Origin: an uncultured Burkholderiales bacterium
Lineage (GTDB): Bacteria; Pseudomonadota; Gammaproteobacteria; Burkholderiales; Burkholderiaceae_C
DNA length: 64,000 bases
NCBI GenBank assembly: GCA_943908475.1
Contig: CALTTG010000001.1
Span: 1-64,000, forward strand
Direction: 5' to 3'
The position numbers and the translations under genes are program-made. Shown here piece by piece: positions 36,288-44,480 of the stretch. Numbering within the stretch: the first letter of the stretch is position 1; every line of letters starts with the position of its first letter. Below the pieces are notes generated by a model that was not told the DNA's origin, searched no databases, and saw only the letters and a list, made by a program, of their open reading frames with translations.

Positions 36288-36749
36288 ATGTCGATTGCAG
36301 AAAACCGAAAAGCCCATTTCAACTACCACATCGAAGAAAAATTCGAGGCGGGCATCGTGCTGGAGGGCTGGGAAGTCAAGGCAATTCGCGAAGGCCAGGT
36401 TCAGCTGACCGACGGCTACGTCGTGGTGAAAGACGGTGAACTGTTCCTCATCGGCTTGCGCATCAATGCGCTGCGGTCGGCATCGACACACGTCCGCCCC
36501 GATGCAGACCGCACAAAAAAGCTGTTGATGCACAAGGCGCAAATCCGGCGTTTGATCGGCAAGACCGAGCAAAAAGGCTACACCATCGTGCCGCTGAATC
36601 TGCACTACAAGGGTGGCAGAGTGAAGGCCGACATCGCACTGGCCAAAGGCAAGGCCGAGCACGACAAGCGCAACACCATCAAAGACCGTGATTGGGAGCG
36701 AGAAAAAGGCCGCCTCATGCGGCACAAGGTGTCGAGCGCCAAGGATTGA
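36288..36749 (+). CDS. smpB: SsrA-binding protein SmpB
   Basis: Binds tmRNA and delivers it to stalled ribosomes. The 153-residue protein has ENRKAHFNYHIEEKFEAGIVL, LEGWEVKAIREGQVQLTDGYVVV, and the C-terminal tail ending AEHDKRNTIKDRDWEREKGR. It is divergent from ratA, with 35 bp between the starts. No tmRNA gene (ssrA) was seen in the window. Confidence 0.97.
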   Translation: MSIAENRKAHFNYHIEEKFEAGIVLEGWEVKAIREGQVQLTDGYVVVKDGELFLIGLRINALRSASTHVRPDADRTKKLLMHKAQIRRLIGKTEQKGYTIVPLNLHYKGGRVKADIALAKGKAEHDKRNTIKDRDWEREKGRLMRHKVSSAKD

Positions 36750-36842
36750 GGCCCCCGCTGAGCGTCAATCTGTCGCACATAGCACCCCTTTTGTCGTGTT
36801 CTGATCTATCCGAGCGTCGCTTCGTTTCCTACAGTCCGGCCC

Positions 36843-37919
36843 ATGCTGGACGTGACCACCCCCCGTACACCACAAGCCGCGCCGCATGGCCGAGTGCCAA
36901 TGCAGCCGCTTTCTTCCGATCGGTTGCAGTTTGCTTCGGCCAACGCCTGGATCCGGGCAGCGCTGCATTGCCGCTTCAACATCGACCCGCTGTTCCATGC
37001 GGCGGGCATCGATTTTGGCCATCGACCCACGCCCACCATCGCCCGAGACAAACTGGTGCAGTTGATGCAGCAGTGCGTGGTGGAGGCCGCGCCGCATTCA
37101 CATTTCCCTCTGGTGGTCGGTGACATGTTCGCCTTCGATCACCTTCCCGCGCTGGAAACATTCCTCGCCACCAGCCCTTCGCTTCGGCAAGCGTCGCCGG
37201 CATTGCGATGGACCAGCCATCTCATGCCGACCATGGAAATGCGGCTCGAGGAGGGTCCTCAGGTGTCGGCACTGGTGGTCACCATCCATGTGCCCACCGA
37301 CAGCGCACGGGTGAAGGGCTTTTTTGCGGAAGCCGCCCTGGCAGGCATCCACAAAGTGGTGCGCATGGTGGCGGGAATGGGGTGCGGCGCACTGCACTTG
37401 GAGTTGGAGCACGACCCAGGCCCTCAGCGCCTGGCCTGCGAGCAACACTTCCGACTCCCGTTGCGGATCAACCAGCCCCGAAGCGCGGTGGTTTTCCAAA
37501 GCAGCTTGCTCGATCGACGCCTGCCCGGCGGCATTCCGGCGTTGCACCAACGCATCCAGCAGATGCTCGAACAGCAAATGCCAGCGCCTGTGCAGGGACT
37601 CACCGCCACCCTGGAGGGCATCTTTCGCGCCCAACCGGCACTGCTGGGGCAAGGCATCGAGCGCATGGCGGCTCGCTTGGAGTTGCATCCGCGCACGCTG
37701 CAACGCAGGCTGCAAGCCGAAGGTCAATTGTTTGCCGACATTCAGGCGCGCTGCCGTTTTGAACTGGCGGTCACGTCACTGAAGACAGGGCAACAGAACA
37801 TCGAAGAGCTCAGTGACATGCTGGGGTTCGCCGATCGACACAGCTTCACCCGAGCCTTCAGGCGCTGGACGGGCTTGGCGCCTACAGAGTTTCGCCGTCA
37901 GCATCTCCCCAAAAGCTGA
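36843..37919 (+). CDS. AraC family transcriptional regulator
   Basis: Regulator of 358 residues. The N-terminal ligand domain (about 30-210, AraC-type arabinose-binding-like, as in OruR/ArgR-type regulators) includes DPLFHAAGIDFGHRPTPTIA. The C-terminal AraC helix-turn-helix pair (about 265-355) has RMAARLELHPRTLQRRLQAEG, IEELSDMLGFADRHSFTRAF and RRWTGLAPTEFRRQ. It stands alone between smpB and a convergent chemoreceptor gene, so its target is unclear. The start ATG at 36843 lacks a strong ribosome-binding site; the Met at 36900 is another option. Confidence 0.88.
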   Translation: MLDVTTPRTPQAAPHGRVPMQPLSSDRLQFASANAWIRAALHCRFNIDPLFHAAGIDFGHRPTPTIARDKLVQLMQQCVVEAAPHSHFPLVVGDMFAFDHLPALETFLATSPSLRQASPALRWTSHLMPTMEMRLEEGPQVSALVVTIHVPTDSARVKGFFAEAALAGIHKVVRMVAGMGCGALHLELEHDPGPQRLACEQHFRLPLRINQPRSAVVFQSSLLDRRLPGGIPALHQRIQQMLEQQMPAPVQGLTATLEGIFRAQPALLGQGIERMAARLELHPRTLQRRLQAEGQLFADIQARCRFELAVTSLKTGQQNIEELSDMLGFADRHSFTRAFRRWTGLAPTEFRRQHLPKS

Positions 37920-37943
37920 GCGAAGGCAACGCGGGGGGCGTTC

Positions 37944-39776
37944 TCACTCGATCTTGAACTCGTGCACTTTCTCCGTGAGGATGGCGCCCTGGCGGTGAAG
38001 CGATTGGCTGGCCGAGGCCAGTTGTTCCACCAGCGCGGTGTTCCGCTCGGTCACATCCGACAAGGCCCTGACCTCGTCCAGGATCACTGCCGACTCCGAC
38101 TCGCCCTCTCGCGTCAGGTTCGCCACGTCATTGATGGCTTGATGGATGGCGTCGACGTGGCGATCTGCGGCTTCAATGACGCGACTGGTCTCATCGGCCA
38201 TGGCTGCGCCCAGGTCGATGTCCTCAGTGGATCGCCGGACGATGTCGGCGATCTGTTTGGACGAGTCGGCGCTGCGGCGAGCCAGCGCCCGAACCTCTTG
38301 GGCGACCACGGCGAATCCGCGTCCCGCTTCACCAGCTTTGCTCGCTTCGATGGATGCATTCAACGCCAGCACGTTCGTGCGGAACGAAATGGAATCAATG
38401 AGGGTGACGATGGCGGCGATGTCTCGGCTGTGCTCGCGCAACCCATTCATCCGCTCCTGAAGGCGCGCCATCTGCTTTCGGTTGCTGGCCGCTTCACAAC
38501 GCAGCGCTTGGACCGTTCCAGCCACCGATTCGATCTCTCTGCCGCACGATTCCAGTTGGCTGGCGTAGCGGGTCACGGCTTTGACCACTTCTTGCAAGCC
38601 CGCCGTCGTGCGACGGTTGCGCTCTGACAGGTCGTTGTTGCCCGAGGACAACTGCTCGGTGGCGTACTTGATGGCCGACGCACCGGTTTGAACGGCAGCC
38701 AAGAGGCCCGCCATGCGGTCGAACGATTCATTGAGTGACACCAAGGTCTCGGCCACCTCGTCGGTGCCTTGCACCTCGACGCGTCCCGCGAAGTTGCCAT
38801 GCGACATTTGTTCGACCATTTGGCCCACGGCTTTGCGTCGATCATTCATGGCCAACACCAGACTGCCCATGAGGTACACCTCGGCCAGGGCCAAGGCCAA
38901 CAGGGTCGCCATCCCGCCCCAGGTTTGGCGCTGGACATCCGCCTGATGCGTCGCATGGGCTTGGGCACGCAGGGTCGCTGCCATTTTCTGTGTGGCGATC
39001 AATTGCGCCAGCAACTCGTTGACCTGGCCATGGGTCAGCTTGGCACGATCCTCCATGAAGGGCGCCAACGACCTGCTCAAGTCATTCATGCCAACCGGAT
39101 CGAGGGACACCAAACGATGCACCAAGGCGAGTTGAGCAGACTCAACGCGCATGTTGGCGGATGCCGAGGGGTGGCCCTGTCCAGTGACCCACCCATCACG
39201 CTCATCCAACACGACACGATGCAAACCCGGCAAGATCGCAATGAGCAGTTGGTTCAACGGCTTGTGGCGGGAGGTGCCGTCTGGAAACTGTGCGTCAAGC
39301 ACCAAAACACAGTGACTGATCGCACTGAGCAAGGTGCTCATGGTGTTCACGTTGGGTTGTTCGCGAGAGGCCTCCTGGGCCAATTGGTCAAGCAGCTTCT
39401 GCAACACCACCGATCCGGGCTGCAGGGGGCCCTCAATCTCGCGCCACTGGTCGCGAAGTTGGTCCAGTTGTTGGAGCTTGAGACGGCGCTCTTCGGAAGA
39501 TCCGCCGCGGATCAAGATGTCTTGTAACGGCAGCATCAACGCCCCGGTGCTGACGACACGCTCTTGGACCTCGTACCCCATGGTCTCTTGTTGATGCTCG
39601 GAGGCGATCAACCAGAACAAGAGTGCCACGGGCAGAGCGAAGACCAAGGCGGTGAGGGTCAGCTTGCCTCGCATGCCCATGGATTGAACCAGCGAGACCC
39701 CTGGGTCAAACAGGGCGCGGTGCCATGGCCTTGATGACTTTTCAAAGGCGTCAGCGTCAGCGAAAACTTCCTGCAT
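37944..39776 (-). CDS. methyl-accepting chemotaxis protein (membrane receptor)
   Basis: Transmembrane chemoreceptor of 610 residues. The layout is: cytoplasmic N-terminus, membrane helix at about 37-59 (LTLTALVFALPVALLFWLIA), periplasmic helical sensor domain (about 60-290), second membrane helix (MATLLALALAEVYLMGSLVLAM), HAMP, and signalling domain. The tip reads DSISFRTNVLALNASIEASK then AGEAGRGFAVVAQEVRALAR. It differs from the usual tip by F-R-T for F-Q-T and by Lys at the position usually Arg (EAAR to EASK). Its promoter region carries a FliA-type sequence at 39831-39857. It lies head-to-head with the chemosensory operon, so it probably signals to that or to a flagellar CheA. Confidence 0.93.
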   Translation of the reverse strand: MQEVFADADAFEKSSRPWHRALFDPGVSLVQSMGMRGKLTLTALVFALPVALLFWLIASEHQQETMGYEVQERVVSTGALMLPLQDILIRGGSSEERRLKLQQLDQLRDQWREIEGPLQPGSVVLQKLLDQLAQEASREQPNVNTMSTLLSAISHCVLVLDAQFPDGTSRHKPLNQLLIAILPGLHRVVLDERDGWVTGQGHPSASANMRVESAQLALVHRLVSLDPVGMNDLSRSLAPFMEDRAKLTHGQVNELLAQLIATQKMAATLRAQAHATHQADVQRQTWGGMATLLALALAEVYLMGSLVLAMNDRRKAVGQMVEQMSHGNFAGRVEVQGTDEVAETLVSLNESFDRMAGLLAAVQTGASAIKYATEQLSSGNNDLSERNRRTTAGLQEVVKAVTRYASQLESCGREIESVAGTVQALRCEAASNRKQMARLQERMNGLREHSRDIAAIVTLIDSISFRTNVLALNASIEASKAGEAGRGFAVVAQEVRALARRSADSSKQIADIVRRSTEDIDLGAAMADETSRVIEAADRHVDAIHQAINDVANLTREGESESAVILDEVRALSDVTERNTALVEQLASASQSLHRQGAILTEKVHEFKIE

Positions 39777-39830
39777 GGTCAGGGCGTCCTATTGGATGAG
39801 CGGCGCGAGGGTGGTCGCAATATCCTTTCG

Positions 39831-39857
39831 CTATCGGCAATCTGGACGCCAGTTTGA
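39831..39857 (-). promoter_or_regulatory. FliA (sigma-28) type promoter of the MCP gene
   Basis: On the minus strand: TCAA, exactly 15 bp, then GCCGATAG. The consensus is TAAA-N15-GCCGATAA. It would start transcription about 50 nt ahead of the MCP start codon at 39776. Confidence 0.65.
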
Positions 39858-40025
39858 TGACGTCGTGCCAAGTTTCTGATGTTCAGGCTCAAGAAAAAGA
39901 CGCTTCTGTAATTTTTGGCACTTTTTCGTCAAATGGCGCTGCAGAGATTGACGGGACCGGTCGATAACCCCCCCAGGAGCTGTCAACACTGAGATTGAAG
40001 CGGCTCCCCAAGTGGAGCACACCGC

Positions 40026-41186
40026 ATGCCTCTGAACATCAGCAGGTTCGACATCCGTTCAGCACCGAAGGGCATCGCCAAACATTGGCGTTCCGCTTGG
40101 CTGACGCTGCTGGGCGTTGCGGTCATCGCATGGGGGTCGTGGCACGGAGGGGCTTCAGGCTTTGCCCTGAGCACTTCGGCAGGTCTGGTGATGGCGTGGT
40201 GCCTTCACAGGCCAACGAGATCGGGCGCTGACACGCATGAGGAAGCCTCCGGCAACACATCTTCAGTCGGCCTGCCCCAATTGCTTCAACGCGTCTTGCC
40301 CATGTGGCTCCAACAGGTCAATCTGAGTCGCGATCACAGCAAAGGTGGTGTGGAAAAGCTGCTGGTGTCGTTCTCGACGTTGAGCGATCTGATGAGCAGC
40401 CTCGCGGGCAAGCTGGACAACTTCAAACCGGGCGTCGCCCCCGGCGCCATTGGCGAGGCACTGGAGTGCGAGCGCGAAGCCTTGGATGCACTGCTGGAGC
40501 CTGTGCAACGTGCATTCAAACAGCGAGACGCCATGGTGTTGCAAGTGACCGAGTGCACCAACGCGATTGCCAGCTTGCAAATACTGGGCAAAGAAATCCG
40601 CGACGTCGCACAGCACACGCGGCTGGTTGCCTTCAACGCATCCATCGAGTCGGTCCGCGGAGGACAAAACGCATCGGGTGGCAGCCAGGCCGTCTCCGTC
40701 GAGATTCGCAGGCTGTCCGAGCGGATCATGCAGGTTTGCGACCAACTGGACGCTCGGCTGCAGCCGCTGCATCAAGCGTCTCACGAGGCACGTCGCCACG
40801 CCCTGATTCATGACACCACCGATCACGAGCTCCGCCTGGAGCTGGATCTCAAGGCGAGGGAAGCCATCCAGCGCCTCATGAGCAACATGGGCGGGAAGGT
40901 GGGGAGTGGCCGCGAACTTCATGAATGCAGCCAGGCGCTGGTCGCCCAGATGGACGCCATGTTCATGCATTTCCAGTTCGGCGATCGCGTCGACCAAATG
41001 CTGCAGATCATTTGCGATGACATGGAGCGCATGGTGGCGACCAGCACGAACGACACACGGATCACGCGCCAAGACGTTCAGTCATGGATGGAAGGTCTGG
41101 CCAACCGTTACACCACCGACGAACAGCGTGCTGAACACCATGGCACCGAGTTGGTCGATCAAGGCAGTCAGGTCGAATTCTTCTGA
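40026..41186 (+). CDS. membrane-anchored MCP-like protein with CheZ-like DxxxQ motif
   Basis: First gene of the chemosensory operon, 386 residues, not assigned to a named family. It has two hydrophobic segments near the N-terminus (about 23-40 and 44-60, with GVAVIAWGSWHGGASGFAL), no periplasmic domain, and then helical cytoplasmic sequence. Around 190-235 it has a degenerate receptor tip: DVAQHTRLVAFNASIESVRG. Near the C-terminus, HFQFGDRVDQMLQIICDDME places Asp320 and Gln324 in the D-x-x-x-Q spacing of the CheZ catalytic helix. The gene is 24 bp ahead of two cheY genes. It may be an atypical receptor, a CheY-P phosphatase, or both; function is inference. GGAG precedes the ATG. Confidence 0.7.
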   Translation: MPLNISRFDIRSAPKGIAKHWRSAWLTLLGVAVIAWGSWHGGASGFALSTSAGLVMAWCLHRPTRSGADTHEEASGNTSSVGLPQLLQRVLPMWLQQVNLSRDHSKGGVEKLLVSFSTLSDLMSSLAGKLDNFKPGVAPGAIGEALECEREALDALLEPVQRAFKQRDAMVLQVTECTNAIASLQILGKEIRDVAQHTRLVAFNASIESVRGGQNASGGSQAVSVEIRRLSERIMQVCDQLDARLQPLHQASHEARRHALIHDTTDHELRLELDLKAREAIQRLMSNMGGKVGSGRELHECSQALVAQMDAMFMHFQFGDRVDQMLQIICDDMERMVATSTNDTRITRQDVQSWMEGLANRYTTDEQRAEHHGTELVDQGSQVEFF

Positions 41187-41210
41187 TGACCCACAGGACG
41201 AGGTCTCCAT

Positions 41211-41576
41211 ATGAGCAAAACAGTGATGATCATTGACGATTCGGGCAGCTTTCGCACCGTGGTGAGACTGGCTTTGCAAAAGGCTGGATATGCGGTGGTT
41301 GAGGCCTGCGACGGCATGGATGCCCTGAACAAACTCAACGGGCAGAAGCTCAACGTCATCGTGTGCGACGTGAACATGCCCAACATGGATGGCATCACCT
41401 TCGTCAAGCAGATCAAAGCATCGGCCGCACACAAATTTCTGCCGGTGATCATGCTGACCACCGAGACCCAGGAGTCCAAAAAAGCCGAAGGGCGTGCTGC
41501 GGGCGCGCGAGCCTGGATCACCAAACCATTCCAACCTTCTCAGCTGGTCGATGCGGTCAACCGGCTGTGCGTTTGA
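41211..41576 (+). CDS. cheY: CheY-like single-domain response regulator (first copy)
   Basis: Stand-alone receiver of 121 residues. Acidic pair D9-D10 (MIIDDSG), phospho-acceptor D53 (VIVCDVNMPNMDG), switch Thr at 83/84 (IMLTTET), and Lys105 (WITKPFQP) are all present. There is no output domain. The second copy begins 18 bp downstream and has the same length and register, so the two arose by tandem duplication. PilG/CheY-type sequence features (GARAWITKPF) are seen. The likely phosphodonor is the CheA encoded downstream. Confidence 0.93.
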   Translation: MSKTVMIIDDSGSFRTVVRLALQKAGYAVVEACDGMDALNKLNGQKLNVIVCDVNMPNMDGITFVKQIKASAAHKFLPVIMLTTETQESKKAEGRAAGARAWITKPFQPSQLVDAVNRLCV

Positions 41577-41594
41577 GCCGAGCGAGGAGCCGCC

Positions 41595-41960
41595 ATGAGC
41601 AAAACCGTGATGTTGATTGATGACTCGCCCACCGTGCGCCAGATCATGAAATTCGCACTGGAACATGCAGGTTTCGACACCGTCGAGGCTGGCGATGGCC
41701 AGCAGGCACTGGAGATCTTGGACGGTCGGCGTCTCAGCGCTGTGGTGTGTGACATCGCCATGCCAAAGCTGGATGGACTGAGTTTCCTGAAGGAAATGCG
41801 TGCGCGACGCGACTATCGATTCACACCGGTCATCATGCTCACCACAGAAGGGCGAGCGCACCGAAAGCAAGAAGCCAAGGAAATTGGTGCACAGGCTTGG
41901 GCGACAAAACCTTGCCCTCCGTCTGAGCTGGTGGACATCATCAAAAAATTAGCGGTGTGA
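41595..41960 (+). CDS. cheY: CheY-like single-domain response regulator (second copy)
   Basis: Second 121-residue receiver, with D9-D10 (MLIDDSP), D53 (VVCDIAMPKLDG), Thr83/84 (IMLTTEG) and Lys105 (WATKPCPP). All phosphorylation residues are intact. It differs from the first copy mainly on the alpha4-beta5 face, which suggests different output partners or that one copy is a phosphate sink. It is followed after 1 bp by the STAS gene. Confidence 0.93.
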   Translation: MSKTVMLIDDSPTVRQIMKFALEHAGFDTVEAGDGQQALEILDGRRLSAVVCDIAMPKLDGLSFLKEMRARRDYRFTPVIMLTTEGRAHRKQEAKEIGAQAWATKPCPPSELVDIIKKLAV

Positions 41961-41961
41961 C

Positions 41962-42228
41962 ATGAGCGATCAAGTGGTGTCACTGGGTCCTGAGCTCACC
42001 ATCGTGCACGCTGCGGAGCTGCGAGATCGGTTGCTTCAGACCGTGGGGACGAGTGCGGGAGACCTCCACCTGAACTTGCAAGACGCCCAGGAAATCGATT
42101 CCAGTGGCGTGCAGTTGATGGTGGCCTTGCAGAAATCTCTTCATGCACAGGGGCGTCGCCTGCGGGTGACACAGATCAGTCGTCCCGTCAAAGACGCTCT
42201 GGACCTATATGGTCTGTCGCTCGACTGA
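41962..42228 (+). CDS. STAS domain (anti-anti-sigma-like) protein
   Basis: Small 88-residue STAS protein. LNLQDAQEIDSSGVQLMVALQ contains the Ser in the DSSG motif that is phosphorylated in SpoIIAA-type proteins. The N-terminal LTIVHAAELRDRLLQTV fits the fold. The ATG at 41962 is 1 bp after the second cheY stop, so it is in the operon. STAS proteins next to CheA occur in several alternative chemosensory clusters, but their role is not settled. No kinase of the SpoIIAB/RsbW class is nearby. Confidence 0.88.
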   Translation: MSDQVVSLGPELTIVHAAELRDRLLQTVGTSAGDLHLNLQDAQEIDSSGVQLMVALQKSLHAQGRRLRVTQISRPVKDALDLYGLSLD

Positions 42229-42273
42229 GCACTGCCCAGACCCGCAACTCGGCCACGCTACAGGGAACCCACC

Positions 42274-44466
42274 ATGGACATGAACGACGACGATGCAGAG
42301 ATCATTGCCGCGGCCCGGGAAGGATTCCTGGAAGAAGCCGGCGACATGCTGCGCCAGTTTGAGCAGGCCCTGCTCGTCATGGAAAGTACACCTGACGACC
42401 ACGAGAGCCTGAATGCCGCATTCAGAGCCGCGCACACCATCAAAGGTACTGCGGGCTTGTTCGGCTTTCAGGCGGTCGTGAGCTTCACCCACGGGGTCGA
42501 GAGCACGATGGAACTGCTGCGAAGCGGTCAGATGCCGCTGAGCAATGCATTGTTTGCGACCTTGTTGGAGTGCCGGGACCAGATGGAGAAGCTTTTGGGC
42601 GAGGTGATTTCTGGCAGTGCCTCAGACGTGGTCGCGGCCGAAAGCACCCGGTTGACGCAGGTGCTGCAGCAGTTGCAGGGAACCTCTCTGGAGGTGGCGG
42701 GAGCGTCGTCGGCCTCACCGCTGCCTCAGGCCGCGTCAGCGCCGACGGCCACAGGATCTTGGCACATTGCATTGAAGTTTGGGCAGGATGCTCTTCGCAA
42801 CGGGCTGGATCCAATTGCGTTCATTCGGTACTTGACCAACCTCGGAACCGTAGCAAAGGTCCACACCTGGACCCACCGCATTCCGGAGTTGGTGTCGCTC
42901 GACGCGGAATCCTGCTACCTGGGTGTGGACATTGCCTTCGCAACATCGAAAGGCAAAGAGGACATTGCGGCAGTATTCGAGTTTGCCGAAGAAGACTGCG
43001 ACATCCACATCCTCCCACCTGATGCCTCGACGACAGATTTTCTGGCCATGCTCGAACATTTGCATGCCGATCCAGAACTTCAACAGGCTCACATGCAGCT
43101 GCTGAGGGACATGGGAAGGCCGATGCAGGCGACAGCACCCTCGCCAGCCACCACCGAGGCCGCCATGGTGGTCGATGAGCCCACCGTGTTGGATCCAGTT
43201 GCCCTGGAACGGCGCGAGGGGCAGCCTGACCGACGGCAATCCGACACGGGTCGGCGCAACGCAGACGCCAAATTCATCCGCGTGCGAGCCGACAAACTGG
43301 ATCGTCTCATCGACCTCATCGGCGAGCTGGTCATCGCCAGCTCAGGCGCTCAGCTGGCGGCCCATCAGGAAGGCGCACCTCGGGTGGTGGAGGCCACGCA
43401 ACGCATCCACGACCTCGTGCAAGAAGCCCGCGATGGCGCGCTGGGTTTGCGGATGGTGCCCATTGGCGAAACGTTTTCTCGCTTCCAGCGCGTGGTTCGG
43501 GATGTCTCCAAAAACCTGGGCAAAGAGGTGGACCTGCAGATCACGGGTGGCGATACCGAACTCGACAAAAGCATGGTCGAAACCATTGCCGACCCTCTGA
43601 TGCACCTGGTTCGCAACAGCCTGGACCATGGGATCGAGCCCGGGGACGAACGCCTCCAGCGGGGCAAAGGTGCGAGGGGACAGCTGGCCCTGCACGCCTA
43701 TCACGAATCAGGCGCCATCGTGATCGAAGTCAGCGACGACGGGCGAGGCTTGGACTGAGACAAGATCCAGCGCAAGGCCATCGAGCGCGGGCTCATCAGT
43801 GCCGACCAGCTGCTGTCTGATGCCGAGGTCCACCAACTCATTTGCCACCCAGGCTTTTCAACGGCCGATCAAGTGTCTGACATCTCCGGGCGTGGCGTGG
43901 GCATGGACGTGGTCAAGCGCAACATCGAAGCACTCAGAGGCCAGATGCTTCTGGCCAGCGAGATGGGGCGTGGCACAACCACCCAAATTCGTTTGCCGCT
44001 GACACTGGCCATCATCGACGGTTTCCTGTGCGAGGTCAGTGACGTCAACTACGTCGTGCCACTTGAGATGGTCGTCGAATGCATCGAGACGCCCGTTGAA
44101 TACCGAAGCGCACCGGACCGAGTCACCGGCTACTTCGATCTGCGAGGTGAAATGCTGCCCTACCTGGATCTGGCCCGTTACTTTCAGAGCGGCACCAGCG
44201 CTCAACTCAGCCGACGCAGCTTGCTGTTGGTCAAAGCGGGCATTGGCACCATCGGCCTGATCGTGGACCGGCTGGCTGGAGAGCACCAGACCGTCATCAA
44301 ACCTCTGGGCCCCATGTTCAACCATTTGCCGGGCATCGCCGGCTCCACGATTCTGGGCAGCGGCGACGTTGCCTTGATCCTCGACGTTCCAGCACTGGTC
44401 AACCAGTGCATCCATCACAGCCACCTGGTGCGCACGCACGCAGATGGCCACCCATCTCGCGATTGA
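42274..44466 (+). pseudogene. cheA: chemotaxis histidine kinase CheA, interrupted by an in-frame TGA
   Basis: CheA autophosphorylates and hands phosphate to CheY and CheB. The frame from 42274 carries an Hpt domain with H54 (AAFRAAHTIKGTAG), a middle substrate-binding region, and the dimerisation domain (RVRADKLDRLIDLIGELVIAS). The N box follows (LMHLVRNSLDHGIEPGDE), then VSDDGRGLD. There a TGA at 43756-43758 stops it at 494 residues. The same frame continues as DKIQRKAIERGLISADQLL, with the G2 box SGRGVGMDVVKRN and the full CheW-like domain to 44466, about 730 codons in all. Relatives usually have Arg at the stop position, so CGA to TGA is the simplest explanation. The stop removes part of the ATP site and the receptor-coupling domain. 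Upstream genes look intact. Confidence 0.88.
43756..43758 (+). other. in-frame TGA inside cheA
   Basis: Single stop codon between ...DDGRGLD and DKIQRKAIERG. There is no frameshift: reading frame and homology are continuous on both sides. The following base is G. I saw no feature supporting programmed readthrough. Confidence 0.95.
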
Positions 44467-44480
44467 CACAGGAGCATCTC

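Noticed and set aside
39960..39967. FliA promoter for the chemosensory operon (GTCGATAA)
   Set aside because: The -10 is similar but no TAAA-like element lies 15 bp upstream; kept only as a remark.
43756..43758. Selenocysteine or UGA-as-tryptophan at the cheA stop
   Set aside because: The position is normally Arg, not Cys; no selenocysteine insertion hairpin was recognised just downstream, and many other genes here end in TGA, so the standard code applies.
43873..44466. Separate functional gene for the C-terminal part of CheA
   Set aside because: The GTG start falls inside the ATP domain without a ribosome-binding site; it is the continuation of cheA.
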